NCBI GenBank assembly: GCA_903936705.1
Contig: CAIZWN010000008.1
Location: 62,001 to 126,000, forward strand
Length of the DNA: 64,000 nt
DNA from: an uncultured Myxococcales bacterium
Lineage (GTDB): Bacteria; Myxococcota_A; UBA9042; DTJE01
Direction of reading: 5' to 3'
The notes beneath the pieces are model-generated. The model was not told the DNA's origin. It did not search any database and worked only from the letters and a program-made list of their open reading frames with translations. Each line of letters opens with the position of its first letter. Within the stretch, counting starts at the first letter, position 1. Shown one piece after another: positions 33,734 to 41,906 of the stretch. Made by a program: the position numbers and the translations under genes.

Positions 33734-35086
33734 ATGGCGGCCCGCAAGAAGGCATCCAGGGACCCCTCCCCGTTCGGCAGGGCGTCCTTGTGGATCGACA
33801 ACGCCAGGGATGAGGCAATCACCCTGCAGGCCGAACTGGTTCGGCGCAACGCGGTTGGTCCCCTCAGCGGTGGTCCCGGCGAACTTGAAAAGGCGGATTT
33901 CCTGGAGGCATGGATGGTTGCCCAGGGGTTTGCCCCTGTGCGCCGATTGACCTCCATGGACAACGGAATCCAGCGCCCCAACCTTGTGTCGGTGCTTCCA
34001 GGACGCGATAGGTCACGATGTCTTTGGTTGATGTCGCACATGGATGTGGTGCCGCCCGGAGACGTGTCCTCGTGGCGCAGCGAACCATTCGTTCTGCGTG
34101 TCGAGGGTGACAAGCTGGTTGGGCGCGGCGTCGAGGACAACCACCAGGGCATCGTTTCCTCTTTGCTGGCCGTGAAGGCCCTGATAGTCAACGGGGTTCA
34201 GCCAGAATGCGACGTCGGCCTGCTGTTCGTGTCCGACGAGGAGTCGGCTTCCCTGCACGGAATCCGCTGGTTGCTGGACCACCACCGCGACCTGTTCGGC
34301 CCCAACGATTCTTTTGTCGTCCCCGACGCTGGAAACGAGGATGGCTCCCAGATTGAGGTCGCCGAAAAGTCCATACTCTGGCTGCGCCTGAAGACGGTCG
34401 GCAAGCAGGTGCACGCCAGTACGCCGCATTTGGGTCGCAACGCCATGACTGCCGGCGCCCACCTTATTGTGCGTCTGGCCGATCTGTATTCCAGGTTCGA
34501 TGCGCGCGACCCCCTGTTCGATCCGCCCTCGTCAACGTTCGAGCCGACTCGACACGAAGCCAGCGTGCAGAACGTCAACACGATTCCGGGCGACGACGTC
34601 TTCTACCTTGACTGCCGGATATTGCCGTCGGTGTCTGTGGAGGCCGTGCAATTGGCGGTGCGAGAGATTGCTGCCGAGGTGGCCCGCCATAACCGGGTCG
34701 TCGTCAACGTGGATATTGTCCAGCGCGAGGACGCCGCCCCGTCGACACCTCCGTCTTGCGATCTTGTTCAGCGGGTGATCCGGTCGGTTCGCAAGGTCTA
34801 TAACGTGGATGCCCGTCCCCGCGGAATTGGCGGTGGAACGGTGGCCGCTTACCTGCGGCGACTTGGATGGCCGGTGGTTGTCTGGGCGCGTCAGGACGGT
34901 ACCGCGCACCGCCCCAACGAGTACGTCTGGATTCCGAACCTGCTGGGCGATGCCAAGGTATTTGCCAGCCTGACGATAGGCGAGGTCGCGCCGGAAACAT
35001 CCGTCATCGACGTCGATGCCAACGGGCCGCATGACACCACAGGGGGGGCCAATGGATCTTCAGCGACTTCAGGCAGCGGTGCGTGA
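33734..35086 (+). CDS. M20-family metallopeptidase (dipeptidase-like)
   Basis: A 450-residue cytoplasmic zinc peptidase. All metal ligands are visible: SHMDVVPPGD (His), RGVEDNHQG (bridging Asp), SDEESAS (catalytic and ligand Glu), VPDAGNEDG (Asp) and GTAHRPNEYVW (His). A dimerisation domain lies between. M20 enzymes of this type cleave dipeptides or trim N-acyl amino acids; the exact substrate is open. ATG 33734 has AGGAAAG upstream; MMQPF at 33704 is an alternative start. Its 3' end overlaps the start of the M24 peptidase gene by 35 bases, so the two likely form a peptide-catabolism pair. Confidence 0.9.
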   Translation: MAARKKASRDPSPFGRASLWIDNARDEAITLQAELVRRNAVGPLSGGPGELEKADFLEAWMVAQGFAPVRRLTSMDNGIQRPNLVSVLPGRDRSRCLWLMSHMDVVPPGDVSSWRSEPFVLRVEGDKLVGRGVEDNHQGIVSSLLAVKALIVNGVQPECDVGLLFVSDEESASLHGIRWLLDHHRDLFGPNDSFVVPDAGNEDGSQIEVAEKSILWLRLKTVGKQVHASTPHLGRNAMTAGAHLIVRLADLYSRFDARDPLFDPPSSTFEPTRHEASVQNVNTIPGDDVFYLDCRILPSVSVEAVQLAVREIAAEVARHNRVVVNVDIVQREDAAPSTPPSCDLVQRVIRSVRKVYNVDARPRGIGGGTVAAYLRRLGWPVVVWARQDGTAHRPNEYVWIPNLLGDAKVFASLTIGEVAPETSVIDVDANGPHDTTGGANGSSATSGSGA

Positions 35087-36227
35087 GGCCGGCTTTGACG
35101 GCTGGCTGTTCTGCGACTTCCACAACCGGGACGCCCTGGCCTATCGGATCCTGGGCATGGATCTGGGCAAGTTCACGTCTCGCCGATGGTTCTACCTGGT
35201 CCCGGCTTTGGGCGACCCGGTTCGCCTGGTCAGCAGGGTCGAGCCGTCGCGTCTGGACGATCTGCCAGGGGAAAAGCGCCTGTATCTGTCGTGGGGCGAT
35301 CTCCAGGCATCACTGACGGCATTGGTGAAAGGGCTGCGAATCGCGATGCAGTGGTCTCCCGACGATGCCATTCCCTACGTCAGCACGGTGGATGGCGGGA
35401 TGATCGACCTGGTGCGGTCCGCCGGTGCAACCGTGGTGTCGTCCGCCGATCTGGTGCAGGTCTTCGAGGCCGTCATCGACGAGTCGGGCTACCAGTCGCA
35501 CCTGGACGCTGGCCGGCGCGTGCATTCGATCAAGGACGAGGCATTCGCCTTGATTCACGAGGCCCTGGAATCAGGCCGCGACGTCAACGAGTTCGACGTG
35601 CAGCAGTTCATTGTGCGTCGATTCGATGAGGCAGGCATGACCTGCCATCGCGAATGGCCCATCGTCGGTGTCAACGACCATCCTGCCGATCCTCACTTCG
35701 AGCCGACCCCGCAGAACGCGCGTGTGATTCGTCGCGGCGACACGATCCTCATCGACCTTTGGGCATGCGACAAGGCGCCTGGCAGTATCTGGCACGACAT
35801 CACCTGGTGCGGGTACGCCGGAACGACGCCTCCTGCGAAGTACCTCGAAATCTTCAATGTCGTCCGTGACGCCCGTGACGCCGCCGTCGCGTTCGCCCAG
35901 GCCAGGTTTGCGTCGGGCCAGGGATGCGCCGGTTGGGAGGTGGATGATGCGTGTCGCGCGGTCGTGAAAGCTGCCGGTTATGGAGAATTCTTCATACATC
36001 GCACGGGTCATTCGATCGGTACGGCAGTGCACGGCAACGGCGTCAATATCGACAACCTCGAGACACGCGACTTGCGGCGCCTTGTTCCCGGTATCTGCTT
36101 TTCAGTGGAACCGGGCATTTATCTTCCGGGTCAGATGGCGGTCCGGTCCGAAGTCGACGTGTTCGTCCGTCATGATGGCGTGGTAGAAGTTACGGGTCCT
36201 GCCCAGATGGACCTAGTGCTTGTCTGA
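35052..36227 (+). CDS. M24-family Xaa-Pro aminopeptidase
   Basis: A 391-residue enzyme releasing the residue before Pro, or an Xaa-Pro dipeptidase. The creatinase-like N-terminal domain (DGWLFCDFHNRDALAYRILG) is followed by the pita-bread domain. All five metal ligands are present: IDLWACD and WHDITW (two Asp), FFIHRTGHSIG (His), CFSVEPGIYLPG (Glu) and VRSEVDVFV (Glu). ATG 35052 follows a G-rich ribosome-binding site (AGGGGGGG) inside the end of the M20 gene. The frame is open to 35016, but that is less likely. The 3' end overlaps the convergent glycosyltransferase gene by 15 bases. Confidence 0.92.
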   Translation: MDLQRLQAAVREAGFDGWLFCDFHNRDALAYRILGMDLGKFTSRRWFYLVPALGDPVRLVSRVEPSRLDDLPGEKRLYLSWGDLQASLTALVKGLRIAMQWSPDDAIPYVSTVDGGMIDLVRSAGATVVSSADLVQVFEAVIDESGYQSHLDAGRRVHSIKDEAFALIHEALESGRDVNEFDVQQFIVRRFDEAGMTCHREWPIVGVNDHPADPHFEPTPQNARVIRRGDTILIDLWACDKAPGSIWHDITWCGYAGTTPPAKYLEIFNVVRDARDAAVAFAQARFASGQGCAGWEVDDACRAVVKAAGYGEFFIHRTGHSIGTAVHGNGVNIDNLETRDLRRLVPGICFSVEPGIYLPGQMAVRSEVDVFVRHDGVVEVTGPAQMDLVLV

Positions 36228-36947
36228 CGCTTCCGGCACCTTTGTTCCAAATCGCAGTCGCCACGGCATCTTCAAGGACTCCCAGAAGATCCCGCTGCCA
36301 AGCTTGGATTCGCCGCGCGTCCTGTCCGGGAACGTGATGGGCGTCTCGATGATCCGGAAGCCAAGGCGGTGCGTTCGGTAGTTCATTTCCATCTGGAATG
36401 CGTAGCCCGCAGCACCCACGGCGTCCAGGTCGATAGCCAGCAGAGCCTCGCGTCGCCATGCCTTGAAACCGCCAGTCAGGTCGATGACAGGTACGCCAAG
36501 GATGGTGCGCGCGTAGAGGTTGCCGCCCATGCTGAGGATCTTGCGTTTCAGAGGCCAGCTCTCGGTCTCTCCGCCCTTCACGTATCGCGACCCGATGACC
36601 ATGTCGGCGCGCTCAAGGCACGTCAGCAGATCGGCAAGGTACCTTGGTGGATGACTGAAGTCGCAATCCATCTGAACAATCACGTCGTAACCGAGGGACA
36701 GGCAGTCCTTGAAGCCGGCGACGTAAGCCTTGCCCAGTCCCTGTTTGCCCTGGCGCGACAGCAGGTGGATCCGAGGGTCGGTGCCGGCCAGTCGTTTGAC
36801 GATCTCGCCCGTCCCGTCAGGAGACGAGTCATCGACGACCAGGATATCTGCCGCGGGGACCACGGCATGGATTTCCGGGATGATCAAGCCGATGTTCTCG
36901 GCTTCGTTGTAGGTCGGAATCACGATAACGACGCGGCGATCCCCCAT
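36213..36947 (-). CDS. Polyprenol-phosphate mannose synthase-like GT2 glycosyltransferase
   Basis: A 244-residue GT-A-fold enzyme. Motifs are IPTYNEAENI, VVDDSSPDGTGEIVKRL, MDCDFSHPPRYLADLL (DxD-like), VIGSRYVKGG and NLYARTILGVPVIDLTGGFK, all matching the DPM1/polyprenol monophosphomannose synthase group. There are no membrane helices, as in the soluble DPM1 type. It would transfer mannose (or a related sugar) from GDP-sugar to polyprenyl phosphate for export. No partner flippase or mannosyltransferase is adjacent. AAGAGGA precedes the start. Confidence 0.9.
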   Translation of the reverse strand: MGDRRVVIVIPTYNEAENIGLIIPEIHAVVPAADILVVDDSSPDGTGEIVKRLAGTDPRIHLLSRQGKQGLGKAYVAGFKDCLSLGYDVIVQMDCDFSHPPRYLADLLTCLERADMVIGSRYVKGGETESWPLKRKILSMGGNLYARTILGVPVIDLTGGFKAWRREALLAIDLDAVGAAGYAFQMEMNYRTHRLGFRIIETPITFPDRTRGESKLGSGIFWESLKMPWRLRFGTKVPEASDKH

Positions 36948-37053
36948 CGGGTCCTCTTTTGGCTAGGTCGGCCCTATCCTGCCACGACGCACCGGGAGGG
37001 TCCAGTGATGTTCCGTGTACCGCAGCCTGCAGTTGGGCAGCCAAGGCCGTTTC

Positions 37054-37082
37054 TTGACACACCCGGCACCCGGGCTTAACGT
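37054..37082 (+). promoter_or_regulatory. Sigma70-like promoter of the 308-aa beta-barrel gene
   Basis: A perfect TTGACA (37054-37059), a 17-base spacer and TAACGT (37077-37082). It lies just ahead of the GGAGG site of the following gene, giving a short leader. Confidence 0.6.
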
Positions 37083-37104
37083 TCCTTCAGTCTGGAGGTC
37101 ATGG

Positions 37105-38031
37105 ATGCAGTTCGTGCGTGCGGTTGGCATCGCCGGGATCGTCGTTGCAACCGTGCTTGCGTCGCCCGTTGTTCCGGCCCGCGAGAACGGTGCGCCGGCA
37201 CGCGCGCTTGGCATGGCTGATGCCGTTCGGGCGATGAGCATGGGCACATCCGGCCTCTACTTCAACCCGGCCGGCATGGCCCAGGTGATGAGCTACGCCA
37301 TCGACGTCGGATACGGCTACAAGGCATGGGTTGCCGGGCACAACATCCACCTGTCGTTCGTTGATTCGAAGACCAATCCCGACGTTGCTGGTGGCGCCGG
37401 CTACACCTATTCGTACGCAAACAAGAACGGTATCAAGACCCAAACCCATGACCTGCGTTTCGCAATAGGATCCCAGTTCCGCCGGGGCAGCATCCAGTTC
37501 TGCTATGGTGGCGGCTTTCGGTACATGAAAGTCCAGCAGGACGCGACCGGCAATAACTATGATCTCAGCAAGTGGGCGCCGACGATGGACCTTGGCGTGC
37601 TGCTGGGCTTCAACGACCTGTTCTACATCGGCATCGCCTCCCAGAACATCATTTCCATGCCGACGGCAAAGGGTCCCAAGCCCCAGGACCGCTACCGCTT
37701 CGCCCCCAGGTCAGTCGGCGTCGGGGTCGGACTCTCATACTCGGTCCTGCACCTGGGGGTCGATATGGACATCGACCTTGAGTCCAAGGGGAAGAACAAG
37801 GCAACCATCAGCCCGATGGTTGGCCTGGAGATTACGCTTGCCCAGACTATCGCAATCCGGGCGGGTTACATCTTCGACCGGGTCGGCAATCTCTACCATA
37901 CGCAGCATCGCATCTCGGCCGGTCTTGGCTACGTTTCGAAGTACGTGGGCATTGACCTGGGCTATTCGCATGACGTAACCCACGTGACGGACTGGATGAT
38001 TGAGTCGTCGATCAGGGTGTTCTTGCCCTGA
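37105..38031 (+). CDS. Outer-membrane beta-barrel protein (PorV/FadL-like architecture)
   Basis: A 308-residue exported protein with signal peptide (FVRAVGIAGIVVATVLASPV, then VPAREN). The block ALGMADAVRAMSMGTSGLYF followed by NPAGMAQ is the signature seen in PorV/UPF0164/FadL-type barrels. Amphipathic strands follow to the last one (IESSIRVFLP). Passive transport or a secretion-associated role is possible. ATG 37105 has GGAGG six bases upstream. Its stop is 55 bases before the Kazal-lipoprotein start, so the two may be cotranscribed. Confidence 0.75.
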   Translation: MQFVRAVGIAGIVVATVLASPVVPARENGAPARALGMADAVRAMSMGTSGLYFNPAGMAQVMSYAIDVGYGYKAWVAGHNIHLSFVDSKTNPDVAGGAGYTYSYANKNGIKTQTHDLRFAIGSQFRRGSIQFCYGGGFRYMKVQQDATGNNYDLSKWAPTMDLGVLLGFNDLFYIGIASQNIISMPTAKGPKPQDRYRFAPRSVGVGVGLSYSVLHLGVDMDIDLESKGKNKATISPMVGLEITLAQTIAIRAGYIFDRVGNLYHTQHRISAGLGYVSKYVGIDLGYSHDVTHVTDWMIESSIRVFLP

Positions 38032-38086
38032 GACATTGTGTTATCCTACACTACGGCGGGTTCGACTCTTGTCGCGGGAGGTTGTC

Positions 38087-39535
38087 ATGATTGTCCGTCC
38101 GACCCTGCGTGTGCTGTCTTTGATCCCAGTCCTGTCTCTTGCGCTGGCTTGTGGTGGCGGAGGTGGGGGGCCGGATGCGTTCGTGCCGGAGGATCTTGTT
38201 GACGACGATGCTGTTGGCGAGGATTCCGGAAATGACGTGAAGGATGTCGTACAGCTTGACGATGGGGTGGTCATCAAGGATGACAACAGTGGCGACGTCA
38301 AGCCAGGCGACGGCGTGGTCGAAGATCGGATCGAGCCTGACACCCAGCAGGTGGACACTGGCAGCGAGACCACCGAGGTGAATTTGTGCCCATGTCCGGT
38401 GCCTGTTGCAGGGCAGCCGGCCACCGACGTGTGCTTGATTACAGACCTGCCTAAGCATCTGAAGGTCGAGTACACCTCGGATATCTGCGCAAAGTGTGCT
38501 CAATGCGCGAATGGTCCCGAGTGCAAGGGATGCACCGGCACCAGGACCGATTGCGTTGACCTGCCTGCCCCCAATTACGTCTCATGGAAGGGCAAGTGCG
38601 ACAACTGCGATTGGTGCGCGACCGAGACCGAATGTCTTGAACAGGATTACAAGGTCTGCGGGAAAGTCTGCGCAAGCAAGGGAGGGGTTGCGACCGAGTA
38701 CGCCGATCTCTGCAAGATGAAAGGCGACTTTGGCTGCTTCCCGGATTACTACGGCAGCATCGACAACTTCGGCGCGTGTCCTGCGGCGTCTTGCGATGCG
38801 TGCATCCTCGAACCTTCCAACCCCGTTTGTGGCAAGGACGGCAAGACATACCGCAACGATTGTTCGCGGATTCAGTGTTCAGGGTCCCCGGCTGTAGAGC
38901 GCGATTACCTGGGGGCGTGCCTGGGCGTGAATTTCTGCTCGACATGCAAGGATGCCGGCCACTCTGCGGTCTGCGGTAGCGACGGTATTACTTACGCCAA
39001 CGAATGCGCGGCGACGACCTGCGCCATTGGCGACAAGACTGTAGCCCATGTCGGGCCGTGTTGTCCCGAGTGCGGCAATCTGGGACCCGAAGAGTGCGCG
39101 GCTGACGGCAAGGTCTACAAGAACGTGTGTGCGGCAGCATGTGCCAAGGTGGCACCCTGCGGCTCGGGCGGGCCTGTCGTCTGCGGCAAGGACGGCCAGG
39201 ACCAGCCGAATGCCTGCTGGGCGAACTGCAAGTCTGGCGGTACCTTGCATGAAGGCGAATGCGTCGGCGTTTGCGAGCAGTGCGACAAGACCTACGCTCC
39301 GATCTGCGGTGTGGGCTCGAACGGACTGCCGAGGTCCTTCCAGAACACGTGCTTCCGGGATTGCCTCGGTGGAACTGGCAGTACACCTGGTCTTTGCACC
39401 AAGTGCACCACTGACTGCCAGAACGCCACCCCCGCAACCGTTTGCGGTGACGATGGCATCACCTATCCGAACAGTTGCATCCCCAGGAGCTGCATGATGC
39501 TGCCGAATCCCACTGCCGGAGCCTGCCCCCTCTAG
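38087..39535 (+). CDS. Lipoprotein with tandem Kazal-like domains
   Basis: A 482-residue lipoprotein. The lipobox ends at LALAC (MIVRPTLRVLSLIPVLSLAL leading into it). An Asp/Val/Glu-rich linker (residues ~28-98) precedes a Cys-rich block (~100-230) and then about five Kazal-like protease-inhibitor modules. Examples are CGKDGKTYRNDCSRIQC, CGSDGITYANECAATTC, CAADGKVYKNVCAAAC and CGDDGITYPNSC, each keeping the C-x-x-DGxTYxNxC core. Kazal domains inhibit serine proteases; surface display could protect against host, prey or competitor proteases (inference). GGGAGG precedes ATG 38087. Confidence 0.87.
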   Translation: MIVRPTLRVLSLIPVLSLALACGGGGGGPDAFVPEDLVDDDAVGEDSGNDVKDVVQLDDGVVIKDDNSGDVKPGDGVVEDRIEPDTQQVDTGSETTEVNLCPCPVPVAGQPATDVCLITDLPKHLKVEYTSDICAKCAQCANGPECKGCTGTRTDCVDLPAPNYVSWKGKCDNCDWCATETECLEQDYKVCGKVCASKGGVATEYADLCKMKGDFGCFPDYYGSIDNFGACPAASCDACILEPSNPVCGKDGKTYRNDCSRIQCSGSPAVERDYLGACLGVNFCSTCKDAGHSAVCGSDGITYANECAATTCAIGDKTVAHVGPCCPECGNLGPEECAADGKVYKNVCAAACAKVAPCGSGGPVVCGKDGQDQPNACWANCKSGGTLHEGECVGVCEQCDKTYAPICGVGSNGLPRSFQNTCFRDCLGGTGSTPGLCTKCTTDCQNATPATVCGDDGITYPNSCIPRSCMMLPNPTAGACPL

Positions 39536-39594
39536 CCGCAATCAAGCTCCGCATCGCGCCTCAGCCGCCTTGACTTCCCCTAATGGCCATGCGA

Positions 39595-39850
39595 ACGTCC
39601 GTGCCGTGAACCTGCTCGCGTGTGGACGGGGAGGCCCCCGTCCAAGAGGGAAGCGGGTGTAAATCCCGCGCGGTCCCGCCACTGTGAGGAGGCAGGCCGG
39701 AAGTCTTCCTGTAAGGGAAGATCCGGACCGGCCGGATCCCGTTCCGAGGCCACCGGGGGTGATTCTCCGGGAAGGCGAACGGGATTCGGGGGCGCCCGAT
39801 CGGGCGGACCCCGGTCTCCAAGCCAGGAAACCTGCTCGCGAGACGGCCCG
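39595..39850 (+). promoter_or_regulatory. Cobalamin (adenosylcobalamin-type) riboswitch
   Basis: The core at 39645-39686 reads AGAGGGAAGCGGGTGTAAAT then CCCGCGCGGTCCCGCCACTG, which contains the B12-box-like consensus GGTCCCGCCACTGTG. A preceding stem GGACGGG (39624-39630)/CCCGTCC (39637-39643), GGAAGTC at 39699-39705 and the distal AGCCAGGAAACCTGC (39821-39835) complete the pattern. It sits ahead of btuB and the other B12-uptake genes, as expected. The exact ends are approximate. B12 binding would repress expression of the uptake operon. Confidence 0.93.
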
Positions 39851-39893
39851 GGTGCGCGGCGGATAACGCGACTTCGGGCGGCCGGGACCGAGG

Positions 39894-39913
39894 CTTGCGA
39901 TGATTATCGCAAG
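39894..39913 (+). promoter_or_regulatory. Perfect hairpin between riboswitch and btuB
   Basis: CTTGCGAT-GATT-ATCGCAAG gives an 8-bp stem with a 4-base loop. It is not followed by a T-run, so it is not a classic terminator; it may be part of the expression platform of the riboswitch. It lies about 80 bases before the btuB start. Confidence 0.45.
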
Positions 39914-39991
39914 TTCCGCCTGGTTCCTTGCCCCCCCGAGTCTTTTCCCACGCCCCGGACGACCTCTTCGAGGACAAGAGGCGCCCTGCTG

Positions 39992-41884
39992 ATGTTGCCG
40001 GCCATCGTCAAATCGTGTCCTGTCTGCCTGTCCGTGGTGGTGTTCTGCATCCTCGTCCTGCCGGCTGCGGAAGGTGTTCTTGCCGATGAAGTTGTCACGG
40101 TGCCAGCGGTGGAGGTCGAGGCCTCGGCCGATCGGTCGTCGTTGACGGTGGCTCGCGACAGCATCTCGTCCGGGGCAGCCCTTGAAGCGCCAGGCGGTCC
40201 GGCTGACCAGCTTGATCGCGCCCCGGCAGCACACGTGCGTCAGGCCGGTGGCCCAGGCCAGGCTGCGACCCTTTCGATTCGTGGAGTGGATCCCCAGGGG
40301 ACATCCACTTTGCTGGAGGGGGTTCCTCTGAACTCGCCATTCCTGGGAGGATCGGATCTGTCCACTTTGTCGCTGTTGCCCCTGGACAGCCTGGTTGTCG
40401 AACGGGGTGGGGCTTCGGCCAGACAAGGGTCCGACGCCGTCGGTGGCGTGTTGCGCGCGATTCTGCCGGATCCGCTGGACGGGCCTTTCCTCAGGGCCTC
40501 GCTGCTCTACGGTTCCTTTGGTACCTGTCGTCTGAAGGCGGCTGCCGGTGGTGTCACTGGTCCTGTAGGCGGGATGGTGTCGGCCGGAATCCTGACTTCC
40601 GCGGGTGATTTTTCTTTCAGGGACGTGAACGGGGTTGCGCGACAGCGCGAAAACAATGCCTCCCTTGCAGTCGAGGGACTGGTTCGTGCGGGGTACGAAC
40701 CCAAGTCAGGTCATCGCCTGGGAATCCTGGTCGAGGGACTGCTGCAGGACCGGCAGATTCCGGGACTGGAACAGTATCCTTCGACAACTGCGAAACAGCA
40801 GAACGATCGGTTCGTGGCCCGTCTTTCGTACGATGGGCCCGGGCTTTTCGGGCGGTCTGGGACGTCGTCGATTCGGGTTTGGACTCGCAGGCTGGGGTTT
40901 GCCTTCGCGGACACAGCTCCCCCGCTGGGGCCAAGGGTCGATACGCGCCTGGTATCCTGGAGTGCCGGCGGCGAGGCCGAGGCCGAGGTAGTGGCGCTGG
41001 ATCTCCTCGCAGTCTCGGCCGGGGTCAATGCCACGTTCGATCATGGGGAGGTTCGCCGCCTGACCCAGGCCTCGTACGCGCCGATACGAACTGCTGCCGC
41101 TGGTCGGGTCGGGGTGCGCGCCGGCCGCAAGGGTGGGCGCTGGGGGATCGATACCGACCTGAGGGTAGAGTGGGATCGCGGTTTCGGATTCATTGCCGTT
41201 CCTCGTGCGGGGGCCTTTGTTCGCCCATGGGGCCCCTTCCGGTTCACGGCGAACGTCGGGCGGGCTTTCAGGCTGCCAACGCTGGAAGAACTGTACTTCG
41301 ACGCGGGCTTTGTTACGGGCAACCCGAACCTGCGGCCCGAGGACGCCCTGACCTGGGACGTCGGGGTCGAAGCGACCGGAGTCGGTTGGGGCGTCCGGGC
41401 GGCCTGGTTCGAGAACCGCGCCCGGAACCTGGTGGTGTTCCTGCCACGGTCGGCGTACCTGGTGAGGGCCGAGAATTCCGGCGGTGCGATCATGCGCGGT
41501 GTCGAGTCGTCGGCCGACGGGCACTGGCGATGGTTTTTTGCAAAGGTTGCATACACTTGGATGACGACCAGGATGAACGATACAGGGAAGGCACTTCCAG
41601 GGAGGCCAGATCATCGGGTCGCCGGTGAGGTCGCTGCCGAGATTGGGCCGATTCGGATTGCCGTGATGCCGTCGTGGCAGTCGGGGTTCTTCCTGGACGG
41701 CCACGGCGCTCTTTCCGAGGACGGTCGATTTCGCCTGGACGCCCGTGTTGAATTGCGGCCCGCGAGAGGCGTCACTCTGGCGCTGGAAGGAATGAATCTG
41801 ACCAATGATCGTGATGCTGTGGACTATCTTCAGTCGCCCTTGCCCGGCTGGTCGATGTTCGGTTCCATACGGCTGGATTTGTAG
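39992..41884 (+). CDS. btuB: TonB-dependent vitamin B12 receptor (BtuB-like)
   Basis: A 630-residue outer-membrane receptor. The signal peptide (SCPVCLSVVVFCILVLPAAE) is followed by a TonB-box-like start (DEVVTVPAVEVEA). The plug domain includes ATLSIRGVDPQGTSTLLEGV, PLNSPFLGGSDLSTL and ERGGASARQGSDAVGGVLRA, and the 22-strand-type barrel ends in SMFGSIRLDL. Length is near E. coli BtuB. Assignment to B12 rests on the riboswitch directly upstream and the btuF, btuC and btuD genes downstream. The start ATG 39992 is chosen for the signal peptide; the frame is open through the riboswitch and does not begin there. Confidence 0.9.
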   Translation: MLPAIVKSCPVCLSVVVFCILVLPAAEGVLADEVVTVPAVEVEASADRSSLTVARDSISSGAALEAPGGPADQLDRAPAAHVRQAGGPGQAATLSIRGVDPQGTSTLLEGVPLNSPFLGGSDLSTLSLLPLDSLVVERGGASARQGSDAVGGVLRAILPDPLDGPFLRASLLYGSFGTCRLKAAAGGVTGPVGGMVSAGILTSAGDFSFRDVNGVARQRENNASLAVEGLVRAGYEPKSGHRLGILVEGLLQDRQIPGLEQYPSTTAKQQNDRFVARLSYDGPGLFGRSGTSSIRVWTRRLGFAFADTAPPLGPRVDTRLVSWSAGGEAEAEVVALDLLAVSAGVNATFDHGEVRRLTQASYAPIRTAAAGRVGVRAGRKGGRWGIDTDLRVEWDRGFGFIAVPRAGAFVRPWGPFRFTANVGRAFRLPTLEELYFDAGFVTGNPNLRPEDALTWDVGVEATGVGWGVRAAWFENRARNLVVFLPRSAYLVRAENSGGAIMRGVESSADGHWRWFFAKVAYTWMTTRMNDTGKALPGRPDHRVAGEVAAEIGPIRIAVMPSWQSGFFLDGHGALSEDGRFRLDARVELRPARGVTLALEGMNLTNDRDAVDYLQSPLPGWSMFGSIRLDL

Positions 41885-41906
41885 GGTCGTGCGGGAGGAT
41901 TGCCTG

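Noticed and set aside
39620-39991. Extended N terminus of BtuB reading through the riboswitch
   Set aside because: The conserved aptamer and the signal peptide at 39992 show that translation starts downstream.
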